Assembly (NCBI GenBank): GCA_029004655.1
Contig: JAQVYP010000001.1
Span: forward strand, 1 to 38,761
DNA: 38,761 nucleotides
Source: Oscillospiraceae bacterium
GTDB taxonomy: Bacteria; Bacillota; Clostridia; Oscillospirales; Acutalibacteraceae
Direction: 5' to 3'
Part shown: positions 7,348 through 15,062 of the stretch, in pieces
Layout: the number at the start of each line of letters is the position of its first letter
How positions within the stretch are numbered: position 1 is the first letter of the stretch
Made by a program: the position numbers and the translations under genes
Notes under the pieces: model-generated
The model's input: the letters and a program-made list of their open reading frames with translations, nothing else
Database searches by the model: none
What the model was told of the DNA's origin: nothing

Positions 7348-8547
7348 ATGGGAAAAGCATTAATTATCGGATGTGGCGGTGTGGCAAGTGTTGCCATTCA
7401 CAAGTGCTGCCAAAATAGTGATGTGTTTGAAGAAATTATGATTGCTAGCAGAACAAAATCAAAATGTGATGCTTTGAAAGCTAAGCTTGATGGCGGGAAA
7501 ACCATAATTCACACCGCACAGGTTGATGCAGATAATACTGTGGAATTAATTAAGTTGATTGAAAGCTTTAAGCCTGACGTGGTGCTTAATTTGGCATTGC
7601 CATATCAGGATTTAACTATAATGGATGCGTGTCTGGCGACAAAAACAAATTATGTTGACACAGCCAATTATGAGCCGCTTGATACTGCAAAGTTTGAATA
7701 TAAATGGCAGTGGGATTATAAAGAGCGCTTTGAAAAAGCAGGAATAACCGCACTGTTGGGCAGTGGCTTTGATCCGGGTGTCACAGGTGTGTTCTCTGCT
7801 TATGCAATGAAGCATGAGTTTGATGAAATTAATTATATAGACATTCTCGACTGTAACGGAGGCGACCACGGCTATCCTTTTGCGACAAATTTCAACCCTG
7901 AAATTAATATCCGCGAGGTTAGCGCGAAGGGAAGCTATTGGGAAAATGGTCATTGGGTTGAAACTGAGCCAATGGAAATCAAACGTGAATACAACTTTGA
8001 TGAAGTTGGAATTAAAGATATGTATCTTTTGCATCATGAGGAGCTTGAATCTCTTGCTCTTAACATCAAGGGAATTAAGCGGATTCGGTTTTTCATGACC
8101 TTTGGTCAAAGCTATTTAACTCATTTAAAATGTCTTGAAAATGTTGGCATGACATCAATAAAACCTATCGAATTTGAGGGTAAGCAGATTGTTCCGCTGC
8201 AATTTTTAAAAGCGATATTGCCTGACCCGTCAACTCTGGGCCCACGCACTGTCGGTAAAACAAACATCGGCTGCATTTTCCGTGGAAAAAAAGGTGGAAA
8301 AGATAAAACCTATTATATTTACAATGTTTGCGACCATCAGGAATGCTATCGTGAAGTTGGCTCACAAGCGATTTCATATACCACAGGTGTACCTGCTATG
8401 ATTGGTGCAATGCTTGTTATGAACGGCACCTGGAAAGGCGCCGGCGTGTTTAACATCGAAGAATTTGATCCCGACCCATTTATGGATGCATTAAATAAAT
8501 TTGGGCTGCCGTGGCAAGAGGATTTCAATCCTACATTGGTGGACTGA
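7348..8547 (+). CDS. carboxynorspermidine/carboxyspermidine dehydrogenase (saccharopine dehydrogenase-like)
   Basis: The enzyme reductively condenses aspartate semialdehyde with a diamine (putrescine or 1,3-diaminopropane; agmatine in a known variant) using NADPH, giving a carboxylated polyamine. The 399-aa protein begins with a Rossmann motif KALIIGCGGVASVAIHKC and continues with family stretches such as NLALPYQD, GSGFDPGVTGVFSAYA and DHQECYREVGSQAISYTTG. ATG 7348 follows AAAGGAG by 11 nt and lies 2 nt after the speB stop. The nspC-like decarboxylase starts 1 nt after its stop, which is the usual partner order. Lysine-pathway saccharopine dehydrogenase is the alternative, but the neighbour makes the polyamine role much more likely. 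Confidence 0.88.
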   Translation: MGKALIIGCGGVASVAIHKCCQNSDVFEEIMIASRTKSKCDALKAKLDGGKTIIHTAQVDADNTVELIKLIESFKPDVVLNLALPYQDLTIMDACLATKTNYVDTANYEPLDTAKFEYKWQWDYKERFEKAGITALLGSGFDPGVTGVFSAYAMKHEFDEINYIDILDCNGGDHGYPFATNFNPEINIREVSAKGSYWENGHWVETEPMEIKREYNFDEVGIKDMYLLHHEELESLALNIKGIKRIRFFMTFGQSYLTHLKCLENVGMTSIKPIEFEGKQIVPLQFLKAILPDPSTLGPRTVGKTNIGCIFRGKKGGKDKTYYIYNVCDHQECYREVGSQAISYTTGVPAMIGAMLVMNGTWKGAGVFNIEEFDPDPFMDALNKFGLPWQEDFNPTLVD

Positions 8548-8548
8548 T

Positions 8549-9691
8549 ATGCAAAGTGTTCCGATGTTTGATTTTAAGTCTTTACCCTCACCTTGCTATG
8601 TTGTGGACAAGCGACTGCTAGTGCAAAATCTCGAGTTGTTGCATCAGGTAAAACAGAAAACAGGGGCAAAAATTTTGCTTGCACAAAAAGCGTTTGCAAT
8701 GCATTCACTTTATCCAATGATTCACGAATATCTGGACGGAACCACCGCCAGCGGATTATTTGAGGCTAAGCTCGGGGCCGAAAAAATGGGCGGAGAAACC
8801 CACGTTTTTTCACCAGCATATAATAAGAACGAGTTTTCGGAGATCTGCCAAATTTGCGACCACATAATTTTTAATTCCATGAGTCAATGGGAGAAATTCA
8901 GTGCAAGCGCCTTAGCCGCCAAAAAAAGTTGTGGATTGCGAATTAATCCTGAATGTTCAACTCAAGAACACGGAATTTATGATCCTTGTTCGCCTTTTTC
9001 TAGGTTAGGCATCACTATCGACAATTTTCCTGAAAATCTGCCACAAGGGATTGAAGGCTTGCACTTGCACACGTTGTGTGAGCAAAATGCAGATGCACTG
9101 CAAAAAACAATTGAAGCATCCGAGAAAAAATTCGGCAAATATTTTTCACAGATAAAATGGTTGAATCTTGGTGGTGGTCATCACATAACCAGAGCTGATT
9201 ATGATGTTGAACTGCTGTGCAAAACTATTGAGACAATTAAAAGCCGTTATGGGCTGGAAATATATCTTGAGCCGGGCGAGGCAGTTGTTTTGAATACCGG
9301 ATTTTTAGTTGCAACTGTGGAAGATATTATAGATAATGGAATGGAAATTGCGATTTTGGACACCTCCGCCTCATGCCATATGCCCGATGTGCTTGAAATG
9401 CCATATCGCCCTGAGATTATTGGCGCCGCGGGTTCGGGTGAGGAAGAATATACTTATCGTTTAGGCGCAAACACTTGCCTTGCGGGCGACATTATCGGCG
9501 ATTATTCTTTTGGCAAACCACTAAACGTGGGCGAGCGCCTGATTTTTTGCGACATGGCACATTACTCAATGGTTAAAAGTAATATGTTCAACGGCATAAA
9601 TTTGCCATCAATTGCAGTGATTAATATGGATGGTGAGCCGCAAATAATCCGCACTTTTGGCTACGAGGATTATAAAGAACGATTGTCATAA
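8549..9691 (+). CDS. nspC: carboxynorspermidine/carboxyspermidine decarboxylase
   Basis: This is an alanine-racemase-fold (fold type III) PLP decarboxylase that removes the carboxyl group left by the dehydrogenase encoded just upstream, yielding spermidine or norspermidine. The 380-aa protein has LPSPCYVVD at the N-terminus, the PLP lysine in LLAQKAFAMHS (about residue 47), the LNLGGGHHITRADYD glycine loop and LEPGEAVV. The active-site cysteine region is CLAGDIIGDYSFG. ATG 8549 is 1 nt after the previous stop. It is the last gene of the polyamine operon; a 155-bp palindromic element and a terminator hairpin follow. Confidence 0.92.
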   Translation: MQSVPMFDFKSLPSPCYVVDKRLLVQNLELLHQVKQKTGAKILLAQKAFAMHSLYPMIHEYLDGTTASGLFEAKLGAEKMGGETHVFSPAYNKNEFSEICQICDHIIFNSMSQWEKFSASALAAKKSCGLRINPECSTQEHGIYDPCSPFSRLGITIDNFPENLPQGIEGLHLHTLCEQNADALQKTIEASEKKFGKYFSQIKWLNLGGGHHITRADYDVELLCKTIETIKSRYGLEIYLEPGEAVVLNTGFLVATVEDIIDNGMEIAILDTSASCHMPDVLEMPYRPEIIGAAGSGEEEYTYRLGANTCLAGDIIGDYSFGKPLNVGERLIFCDMAHYSMVKSNMFNGINLPSIAVINMDGEPQIIRTFGYEDYKERLS

Positions 9692-9701
9692 AATAGTATT
9701 A

Positions 9702-9856
9702 TACTAATTCCAATTAAAAAGTGACCAAGATTTGCGAGGATTTTGTTTGTGAGACAAGGCGGAGGACGAAGGCGGGCTATCGCCCGCCGAGAACGACAAC
9801 GCAGTCTCGCAAACAAAAGACCACGAAGATTGGTTGATTTTTATTTGGAATTAGTA
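9702..9856 (+). repeat. palindromic repeat element, copy 1
   Basis: This 155-bp element is bounded by TACTAATTCCAA and its exact complement TTGGAATTAGTA. It folds end to end: outer stem, a stem around GATTTTGTTTG with CAAACAAAAG, an internal loop holding AAGGCGGAGGA and ACAACGC, and a GC-rich tip GGCGGGC-TATC-GCCCGCC. It is nearly identical to the copy at 18916 and, inverted, to that at 14466. No transposase is present. It lies between nspC and the convergent PHP gene. The short open frames inside it look like by-products of its base composition. Confidence 0.9.
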
Positions 9857-9883
9857 TTATATAATTAATTAATAGAACCGACC

Positions 9884-9922
9884 AAAAACAGGACCACCGA
9901 ATTAACCGGTAGTCCTGTTTTT
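9884..9922. terminator. bidirectional terminator between nspC and the PHP gene
   Basis: AAAAACAGGAC and GTCCTGTTTTT are perfect complements, extended inwards by ACC/GGT, around a short loop. There are T-runs on both strands. It serves the polyamine operon on plus and the PHP gene on minus. Confidence 0.8.
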
Positions 9923-9944
9923 CATGTATGTATTACAAAATTAT

Positions 9945-10628
9945 TTATTTAAGTATTTCTTCAAATATTTCCGCTTCACCGTTTTTTATAGCACTAATCA
10001 TATCATCCACGCTATTCAAACGTTTGCTTAGCTGTATTCCGGATAATTTCTCACATCTACCTATATGATTGTCAGTGCCTGCAGATTTTAATAAGTTATA
10101 ATTGTTTGCATATTCATTGGCCAGTTTGTTTTCAAAGTCAAGTCTGCAAGCATTTATTACTTCAACTGCATCTACTTTGCGTGGTAATAATCTAATCATA
10201 CTGATATAGCTTGCTTCGCGAAAGGGATGTGCATGGACTATAAATCCGCCATTTGCGCGAACAAGATCACAATATTCATTTGTGCTAATATCAATAATTT
10301 CAGGATGTTCCAATAGCCATTCCTTACTAAGCCCATATGTCAAAAAGTCTGTACCTCTATATGAATACTCCCATCCAAAAAATACACTGATTCCAAGCTT
10401 TTTGCCTTCTGCATAAGCATTTTCAAATCCACGACAAAATAGTTTGATGCGTTCAGCCCATTCCAAATCGCGTGGAACCGTTGTATTTCCATTTAAAAAG
10501 TGATCGGTTATACATATACCGTCATATCCACAATTTTTATAAAACTGCACTAGTTCAGCAGCATTGATCTTAGAGCATTTACTAACTTCTGATGTATGAG
10601 CATGAGTTTCATATTTAAATAAATTCAT
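9945..10628 (-). CDS. PHP-domain metal-dependent phosphoesterase
   Basis: The 227-aa protein is a stand-alone PHP domain. The metal-binding motifs appear in order: ETHAHTSEVSKCS at residues 7-19, ICITDHF near residue 39, GWEYS, HAHPFREASY and a final GTDNH. PHP proteins hydrolyse phosphoesters (for example histidinol phosphate or nucleotides), but the substrate cannot be read from the sequence. The polymerase-linked and HisK types are less likely given the size and lack of context. It has its own promoter and a leader of about 95 nt with a hairpin, and is transcribed convergently to the polyamine operon. Confidence 0.85.
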   Translation of the reverse strand: MNLFKYETHAHTSEVSKCSKINAAELVQFYKNCGYDGICITDHFLNGNTTVPRDLEWAERIKLFCRGFENAYAEGKKLGISVFFGWEYSYRGTDFLTYGLSKEWLLEHPEIIDISTNEYCDLVRANGGFIVHAHPFREASYISMIRLLPRKVDAVEVINACRLDFENKLANEYANNYNLLKSAGTDNHIGRCEKLSGIQLSKRLNSVDDMISAIKNGEAEIFEEILK

Positions 10629-10667
10629 GGATTACACCCTTCCTTTACTTATGATTTTGATAATCCT

Positions 10668-10695
10668 AATTCATCAGCGGTAGGGTGATGAAATT
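10668..10695 (-). promoter_or_regulatory. hairpin in the PHP gene leader
   Basis: On the minus strand AATTTCATCA pairs with TGATGAATT around a C-rich loop. It lies in the untranslated leader between the promoter at 10727-10754 and the PHP start codon. Role unknown; operator or mRNA hairpin. Confidence 0.3.
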
Positions 10696-10726
10696 GAAGC
10701 CTCATAATTCTATGACATATTTTTTA

Positions 10727-10754
10727 ATTATACCATATTATTACAAGAGTTTAA
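10727..10754 (-). promoter_or_regulatory. promoter of the PHP gene
   Basis: On the minus strand TTAAAC, a 16-bp spacer and TATAAT preceded by TGg (extended -10) are seen about 100 bp before the start codon. Confidence 0.55.
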
Positions 10755-10793
10755 GCATAATACGTGAAAATTGTTATCATTAATTACATAATA

Positions 10794-10825
10794 AACAGGA
10801 TTACCAAGCTAAGGGTAGTCCTGTT
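10794..10825 (-). terminator. terminator of the SGNH hydrolase gene
   Basis: AACAGGA pairs with TCCTGTT and TACC with GGTA, with a small bulge, and TTTATT follows on the minus strand. The stem sequence closely resembles that of the terminator at 9884-9922. Confidence 0.6.
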
Positions 10826-10845
10826 GCTTTTATAAGCAATTAAAA

Positions 10846-11466
10846 TTATTTTAAAGATTCAATTATTGGAGCAATTGCTTCAGCGTATTTTTTGCCTATA
10901 AAATCAGCACCAAATGCTGTTGGGTGGACACCGTCTGCGGCATACTCTGTTGGATTATGACCTAGATAAGCCGCTGCAAGTAAACCATCTGTCGGCAAAT
11001 AAACACAGGCGAATTCATGTGCCAGTTTTCTTATGATTAAAATCTTTGGGAAAAGATCTTCCCAGAAAAACATCTTGTCCTCGACGGGAATTAAAAATGG
11101 CTCGAGCATCATAATTTTTGCATTTGTTTTTTCTTTTATAGCAGTCAAAACAGTGCGATATCTTTCTTCAAAAACATCGTTCGCGACCCAATCCCTATTT
11201 TCGGCATAATGCCAAGTGTCATTAACCCCTATCAAAACCGAAACTATATCGGGATTGACATTAATAAAATCCTCTTGCAACCTGGCAACTAAATCTTTGG
11301 TTTGATCTCCACTAATTCCGAGGTCAACAAATTCAAAATCTACATCCGGATAAGCTTGTTTTATATACTGTGCTGCAAACTTCGGATATCCATTACCTAA
11401 ATTATGAGAATCGCTTCTGTCTCTGCCTGCGTCGGTTATGCTGTCACCCTGAAATAATATTTTCAT
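10846..11466 (-). CDS. SGNH/GDSL-family hydrolase
   Basis: This is a 206-aa serine esterase/lipase of the SGNH fold without a signal peptide, so probably cytosolic. The catalytic blocks are all present: LFQGDSITDAGRD (nucleophile Ser), LGISGDQT (Gly), IGVNDTWH (Asn) and DGVHPTAFG (Asp and His). ATG 11466 is chosen because GGGGGA lies upstream and the protein then begins MKILFQGDS, as in relatives; the longer frame adds an unlikely 14-residue extension. The substrate is unknown; carbohydrate acetyl esterase activity is typical for this branch. It is monocistronic, with its own terminator. Confidence 0.88.
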   Translation of the reverse strand: MKILFQGDSITDAGRDRSDSHNLGNGYPKFAAQYIKQAYPDVDFEFVDLGISGDQTKDLVARLQEDFINVNPDIVSVLIGVNDTWHYAENRDWVANDVFEERYRTVLTAIKEKTNAKIMMLEPFLIPVEDKMFFWEDLFPKILIIRKLAHEFACVYLPTDGLLAAAYLGHNPTEYAADGVHPTAFGADFIGKKYAEAIAPIIESLK

Positions 11467-11733
11467 TATAAATCCCCCACAATGTATATTTCTGAACTTT
11501 ATATCCAAAAATAAGATTTTAATAAACTAGCAATAAGTATACTATTAAAACATCTTGTTTTCAAGTAGAATACACTAATTGATTTTGTGAGTTTATGATA
11601 CTTTTGCAAAATATATAAAATTTAAATTTGAATACTTTTATTAAAAAAATTTATAAAATACTATCGAATAATCTCCCTCTTTTGGCAAACAATAGAATTA
11701 CAAAATCAAGTCTATGAAAAAGGAGATTTATAT

Positions 11734-12273
11734 ATGAAAGCCACAGGTATAGTTAGAAGAATCGACGATCTCGGTCGTGTTGTTATCCCCAAGGAAATCC
11801 GCCGTACAATGCGTATTCGGGATGGAGACCCGTTAGAAATCTATACGGCAGGCGACGGCGAAGTTATTTTTAAAAAATATTCACCAATTGGAGAACTCTC
11901 CGCCATGGCTATGCAGTATGTAGATGTGTTGGTTAAATGCACTGAATTCCCAATAGTCGTTTGCGATCGTGATCATTGCGTTGCCGCGGCAGGTACATCT
12001 AAAAAAGAAGTGCTTGAGCGTCGAGTTACGACTTGGTTAGAAGATTTAGTAGAGTCAAGGAAGTCATTTATCAGCGCTAAAGGCAGCCCTGAAGGCCAGC
12101 CGCCACTTGAGGGAGTTGACCACAATGCAGCAATTGTAATCCCCATATTAAGTGCGGGCGATATAGCCGGTTCGGTAATAATGCTTTCAAATGATAGCGC
12201 GGTAATACCAAATGAATGTGATATAAAACTAGTAACAGTTGCAGCAGGTTTTCTTGGTAAACAAATGGAATAA
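11734..12273 (+). CDS. spoVT: stage V sporulation regulator SpoVT
   Basis: The 179-aa protein has an N-terminal AbrB/SpoVT swapped-hairpin DNA-binding domain (MKATGIVRRIDDLGRVVIPKE, residues 1-50) and a C-terminal GAF-like domain ending in VTVAAGFLGKQME. That arrangement and length separate SpoVT from the short AbrB proteins. In spore formers SpoVT tunes forespore (sigma-G) gene expression and spore germination behaviour. AAAAAGGAGA stands 7 nt before the ATG. A weak TTGAAT/TATAAA pair lies near 11628-11657, and no clean sigma-G promoter was found. A good terminator follows at 12281. Its presence supports an endospore-forming lineage. Confidence 0.92.
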   Translation: MKATGIVRRIDDLGRVVIPKEIRRTMRIRDGDPLEIYTAGDGEVIFKKYSPIGELSAMAMQYVDVLVKCTEFPIVVCDRDHCVAAAGTSKKEVLERRVTTWLEDLVESRKSFISAKGSPEGQPPLEGVDHNAAIVIPILSAGDIAGSVIMLSNDSAVIPNECDIKLVTVAAGFLGKQME

Positions 12274-12280
12274 TAGTAAA

Positions 12281-12308
12281 AGCGCACTTCGAAAGAGGTG
12301 CGTTTTTT
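12281..12308 (+). terminator. terminator of spoVT
   Basis: CGCACTTC and GAGGTGCG form the stem around a GAAA tetraloop, followed by TTTTTT. It is a textbook intrinsic terminator 10 bp after the spoVT stop. Confidence 0.9.
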
Positions 12309-12360
12309 GCAATTTTGTGTTATTATTTTAACTTTGGAAAATAAATTAACAATTTGTTTA

Positions 12361-12388
12361 TTGTATTATAATGGGAAAGTAGTATAAT
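12361..12388 (+). promoter_or_regulatory. promoter of htpG
   Basis: TTGTAT, a 16-bp spacer and TATAAT precede htpG by 37 bp. A second TATAAT at 12367-12372 could be an alternative -10. No CIRCE or CtsR heat-shock operator was seen. Confidence 0.5.
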
Positions 12389-12424
12389 TAAATAATCAAA
12401 TATTTTAAAAAGGGATGGATCTTT

Positions 12425-14320
12425 ATGAGAAAAAAAAGCTTTAAGGCAGAGTCAAAAAGACTTCTTGATCTTATGATCAATTCAATCTATACGCATAAGG
12501 AAATTTTCCTGCGTGAAATCATTTCAAATGCAAGTGACGCCTTGGACAAACTGCATTATATTTCACTAACAGATCAGTTGGCCCGAGAAAATGCGTCTGA
12601 ACTTTCAGTCTTTATCACAGCTGATAAAGAAGCTCGCACAATAACCATCTCCGATAATGGTGTTGGTATGAACAACGAGGAGCTTGAGAATAATCTTGGA
12701 ATTATTGCTAACAGCGGTTCCTTTAAATTCAAGCAGGAAATAGACGAAAAGCAAGACGCTAAAAATGATATTATCGGACAATTCGGTGTTGGATTCTATT
12801 CTGCATATATGATTGCAGATCAAGTTACGGTTATCACAAAAAGATATGACAGTGATGTTGCTTACAAATGGAATTCCACAGGCGCAGACGGGTATACCAT
12901 CGAAGAATCTGAAAAACCCAGCTGTGGTACCGATATAATTATACATGTAAAAGAAGATACAGAAACGGAAAAATATTCTCAATACCTAGAAGAGTATCGT
13001 ATCCGCAGCTTAGTAAAGAAATATTCTGATTACATTCGTTATCCAATCAAAATGGAAACAGAAAATACAGAAAACACTGCTGAAGAGGGACAAGAACCAA
13101 AGTACGAAAAGGTTAAGTCTATTGAAACTCTTAATAGCATGGTTCCTGTTTGGCAGCGTTCAAAATCAGAGGTTTCTGACGAAGATTGTGCAGCCTATTA
13201 TAAAGAAAAATTTAGTGATATGAGCGATCCCGCGGCTATCATTCGCGTCAGTGCCGAGGGTGTCGTTTCATACAAAGCAATGCTGTTTATTCCCGGCAGT
13301 GTACCCTATGGTTACTATACCAAGGAATTTGAAAAGGGGTTGCAACTGTATTCAAGCGGCGTTTTGATTATGGATAAATGTGGCGAGCTTTTGCCCGACT
13401 ATTTCCGCTTTGTTAAGGGTGTCGTTGATTCACAGGATTTATCTCTTAATATATCACGTGAAGTTCTTCAGCACGATCATCAGCTTAAAGTTATTGCAAC
13501 AAACATTGAAAAGAAAATTAAATCAGAGCTGACAAAGCTTCTTAATAATGATTTTGATAATTATCTTAAATTCTGGAAAAACTTTGGCACACAGCTGAAA
13601 TATGGTGTTGTAAGCGACTATGGAATGCACAAAGACGTATTGCAAGATTTTTTGGTTTTCTATTCATCAGATCAAGAAAACTTAGTAACACTTAAAAGCT
13701 ATATCGAACGTATGAAAGACGGACAAAAGTATATTTATTATGCTTGCGGTGAATCTACAACAAAAATCTCAGCCCTTCCTCAGACAGAAGTCTGCCGTGA
13801 AAAAGGTTATGAGATGCTTTACCTCACCGATGATGTTGATGAGTTTGTAATTCAGTCTTTGCAGAAATATGAAGACATAGAATTCCGTTCGGTTTCGGCT
13901 GAAGATGCAGAACTGGGTAGCGATGAAGACAAAGAAAAGATTGAAAAACAGCGTGAGGAAAACAAGGATTTGTTGGAATTCGTGAAAGAAACCTTAAAAG
14001 ACAACATCGAAAGCGCAGTTGTTTCCGATAAACTTAAAACTCATCCTGTTTTTATTTCAACTCAAGGACCGATAACAATTGAAATGGAAAAATATTTCAG
14101 CTCCATTCCGGGCGAGACAGAAAAGCCAAAGGCTTCCAAAGTCCTTGAACTTAATGCAGAACATAAAACTTTTGAATCACTTAAAAGTGCATATGAAACG
14201 GATAAAGACAAAGCGGCAAAGTATGTTAAAATACTATATAATCAGGCTTGCTTGATTGCCGGATTGCCAATAGATAATCCTGTAGAATATTGCGATATGG
14301 TTTGCACACTTATGGACTAG
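12425..14320 (+). CDS. htpG: molecular chaperone HtpG (Hsp90)
   Basis: This is an ATP-dependent Hsp90-family chaperone of the cytosol (631 aa, normal bacterial length). The N-terminal GHKL ATPase domain shows IISNASDALDKLHY (Mg/ATP Asn), ITISDNGVGM and GQFGVGFYSAYM; the middle domain has VDSQDLSLNISREVLQ with the catalytic-loop arginine. A highly charged stretch (DEDKEKIEKQREENKD, near residue 500) precedes the dimerisation domain. AAAAAGGGATGG lies upstream of the ATG. It is a single-gene transcription unit with its own promoter and terminator. Confidence 0.96.
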   Translation: MRKKSFKAESKRLLDLMINSIYTHKEIFLREIISNASDALDKLHYISLTDQLARENASELSVFITADKEARTITISDNGVGMNNEELENNLGIIANSGSFKFKQEIDEKQDAKNDIIGQFGVGFYSAYMIADQVTVITKRYDSDVAYKWNSTGADGYTIEESEKPSCGTDIIIHVKEDTETEKYSQYLEEYRIRSLVKKYSDYIRYPIKMETENTENTAEEGQEPKYEKVKSIETLNSMVPVWQRSKSEVSDEDCAAYYKEKFSDMSDPAAIIRVSAEGVVSYKAMLFIPGSVPYGYYTKEFEKGLQLYSSGVLIMDKCGELLPDYFRFVKGVVDSQDLSLNISREVLQHDHQLKVIATNIEKKIKSELTKLLNNDFDNYLKFWKNFGTQLKYGVVSDYGMHKDVLQDFLVFYSSDQENLVTLKSYIERMKDGQKYIYYACGESTTKISALPQTEVCREKGYEMLYLTDDVDEFVIQSLQKYEDIEFRSVSAEDAELGSDEDKEKIEKQREENKDLLEFVKETLKDNIESAVVSDKLKTHPVFISTQGPITIEMEKYFSSIPGETEKPKASKVLELNAEHKTFESLKSAYETDKDKAAKYVKILYNQACLIAGLPIDNPVEYCDMVCTLMD

Positions 14321-14340
14321 TACAATAGTTGTTTGAATCA

Positions 14341-14385
14341 AAAAAATCCACAGAGAGCATTTTATATGCAATCTGTGGATTTTTT
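14341..14385 (+). terminator. terminator of htpG
   Basis: AAAAAATCCACAGA and TCTGTGGATTTTTT are perfect 14-bp arms. The loop has its own small GCAT/ATGC stem. The T-run is within the distal arm. Confidence 0.9.
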
Positions 14386-14465
14386 GTCTCCCTTTTCACG
14401 GGTGATGGTGTATTACAGCCTAACGGAGGATTTGAAAGCCAATATTCTCTGTAATTATAGATTAA

Positions 14466-14620
14466 TACTAATTCCAAATAAAAATCGACCAATCTTCGCG
14501 GTCTTTTGTTTGCGAGACTGCGTTGTCGTTCTCGGCGGGCGATAGCCCGCCTTCGTCCTCCGCCTTGTCTCACAAACAAAATCCTCGCAAATCTTGGTCA
14601 CTTTTTAATTGGAATTAGTA
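14466..14620 (-). repeat. palindromic repeat element, copy 2 (inverted)
   Basis: This 155-bp copy is nearly identical to those at 9702 and 18916 but in the opposite orientation. It has the same end sequences (TACTAATTCCAA and complement) and the same GC-rich tip (CGATAGCCCGCC side). It sits between htpG and the convergent rpsR gene, between their terminators. The overlapping open frames 14310-14579 and 14333-14545 are not believable genes. Confidence 0.9.
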
Positions 14621-14660
14621 TAAAACTATTTTTCTGTTTTTAGTTTTTAATTTTTTGCAA

Positions 14661-14707
14661 AAAACCATCGGCGTATCAATAAAGCCCTGTTGATACGCCG
14701 ATGGTTT
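14661..14707 (-). terminator. second terminator downstream of rpsR
   Basis: Two perfect 18-bp arms (AAACCATCGGCGTATCAA and its complement) surround a 10-nt loop. On the minus strand the stem runs into TTTTTT. It backs up the terminator at 14712-14743. Confidence 0.75.
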
Positions 14708-14711
14708 AATA

Positions 14712-14743
14712 CAAAAAAAGCCGAAGCAAATATGCTCCGACTT
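14712..14743 (-). terminator. terminator of the rpsF-ssb-rpsR operon
   Basis: On the minus strand AGTCGGAGCA pairs with TGCTTCGGCT (with G-T wobbles), followed by seven T residues. It lies 11 bp after the rpsR stop codon. Confidence 0.85.
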
Positions 14744-14753
14744 TGATGTTTAA

Positions 14754-15002
14754 TTAGTCAGCTGTGTAAGGTAAAAGTGCAATGTAACGTGCACGCTTAA
14801 TTTCTGTTGTAAGCTCACGCTGATGACCTGCGCATGTACCGGTAACACGACGAGGAAGAATCTTTCCACGCTCTGAAACAAACTTGCGTAGTCTTGCAAT
14901 ATCTTTATAATCGATTTTCTCAACACGATCAACACAGAAATGACATACCTTTTTGCGTCCTTTACGACGATTAGGTCTTTCGCTTCTTTCTGCTCTCTCC
15001 AT
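14754..15002 (-). CDS. rpsR: 30S ribosomal protein S18
   Basis: S18 binds S6 on the platform of the 30S subunit. The 82-aa protein has the basic N-terminus RRKGRKKVCHFC and the conserved core IDYKDIARLRKFVSERGKILPRRVTGTCAGHQREL. The CHFC pair and a further cysteine in GTCAGHQ suggest a partly retained zinc-type site. TAAAGGAGGTCGCC lies before the ATG. It is the last gene of the rpsF-ssb-rpsR operon, which is conserved in most Firmicutes. Confidence 0.97.
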   Translation of the reverse strand: MERAERSERPNRRKGRKKVCHFCVDRVEKIDYKDIARLRKFVSERGKILPRRVTGTCAGHQRELTTEIKRARYIALLPYTAD

Positions 15003-15062
15003 TAAAGGCGACCTCCTTTATTAATAGTAAAACACAATGTGTTTATTTTAAAAATTCAATAA

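Noticed and set aside
7348..8547. Saccharopine dehydrogenase of lysine metabolism
   Set aside because: The fold is shared, but coupling to an nspC-like decarboxylase and spe genes argues for the polyamine enzyme.
12605..12982. Minus-strand frame of 125 codons inside htpG
   Set aside because: It is fully inside a secure gene, has no ribosome binding site and no recognisable protein features.
14310..14579. Open frames of about 70-90 codons inside the palindromic repeat copies (for example arginine-rich VRQGGGRRRAIARR)
   Set aside because: They lie within the palindromic elements, lack convincing ribosome binding sites and repeat with every copy; base composition of the hairpin explains them.
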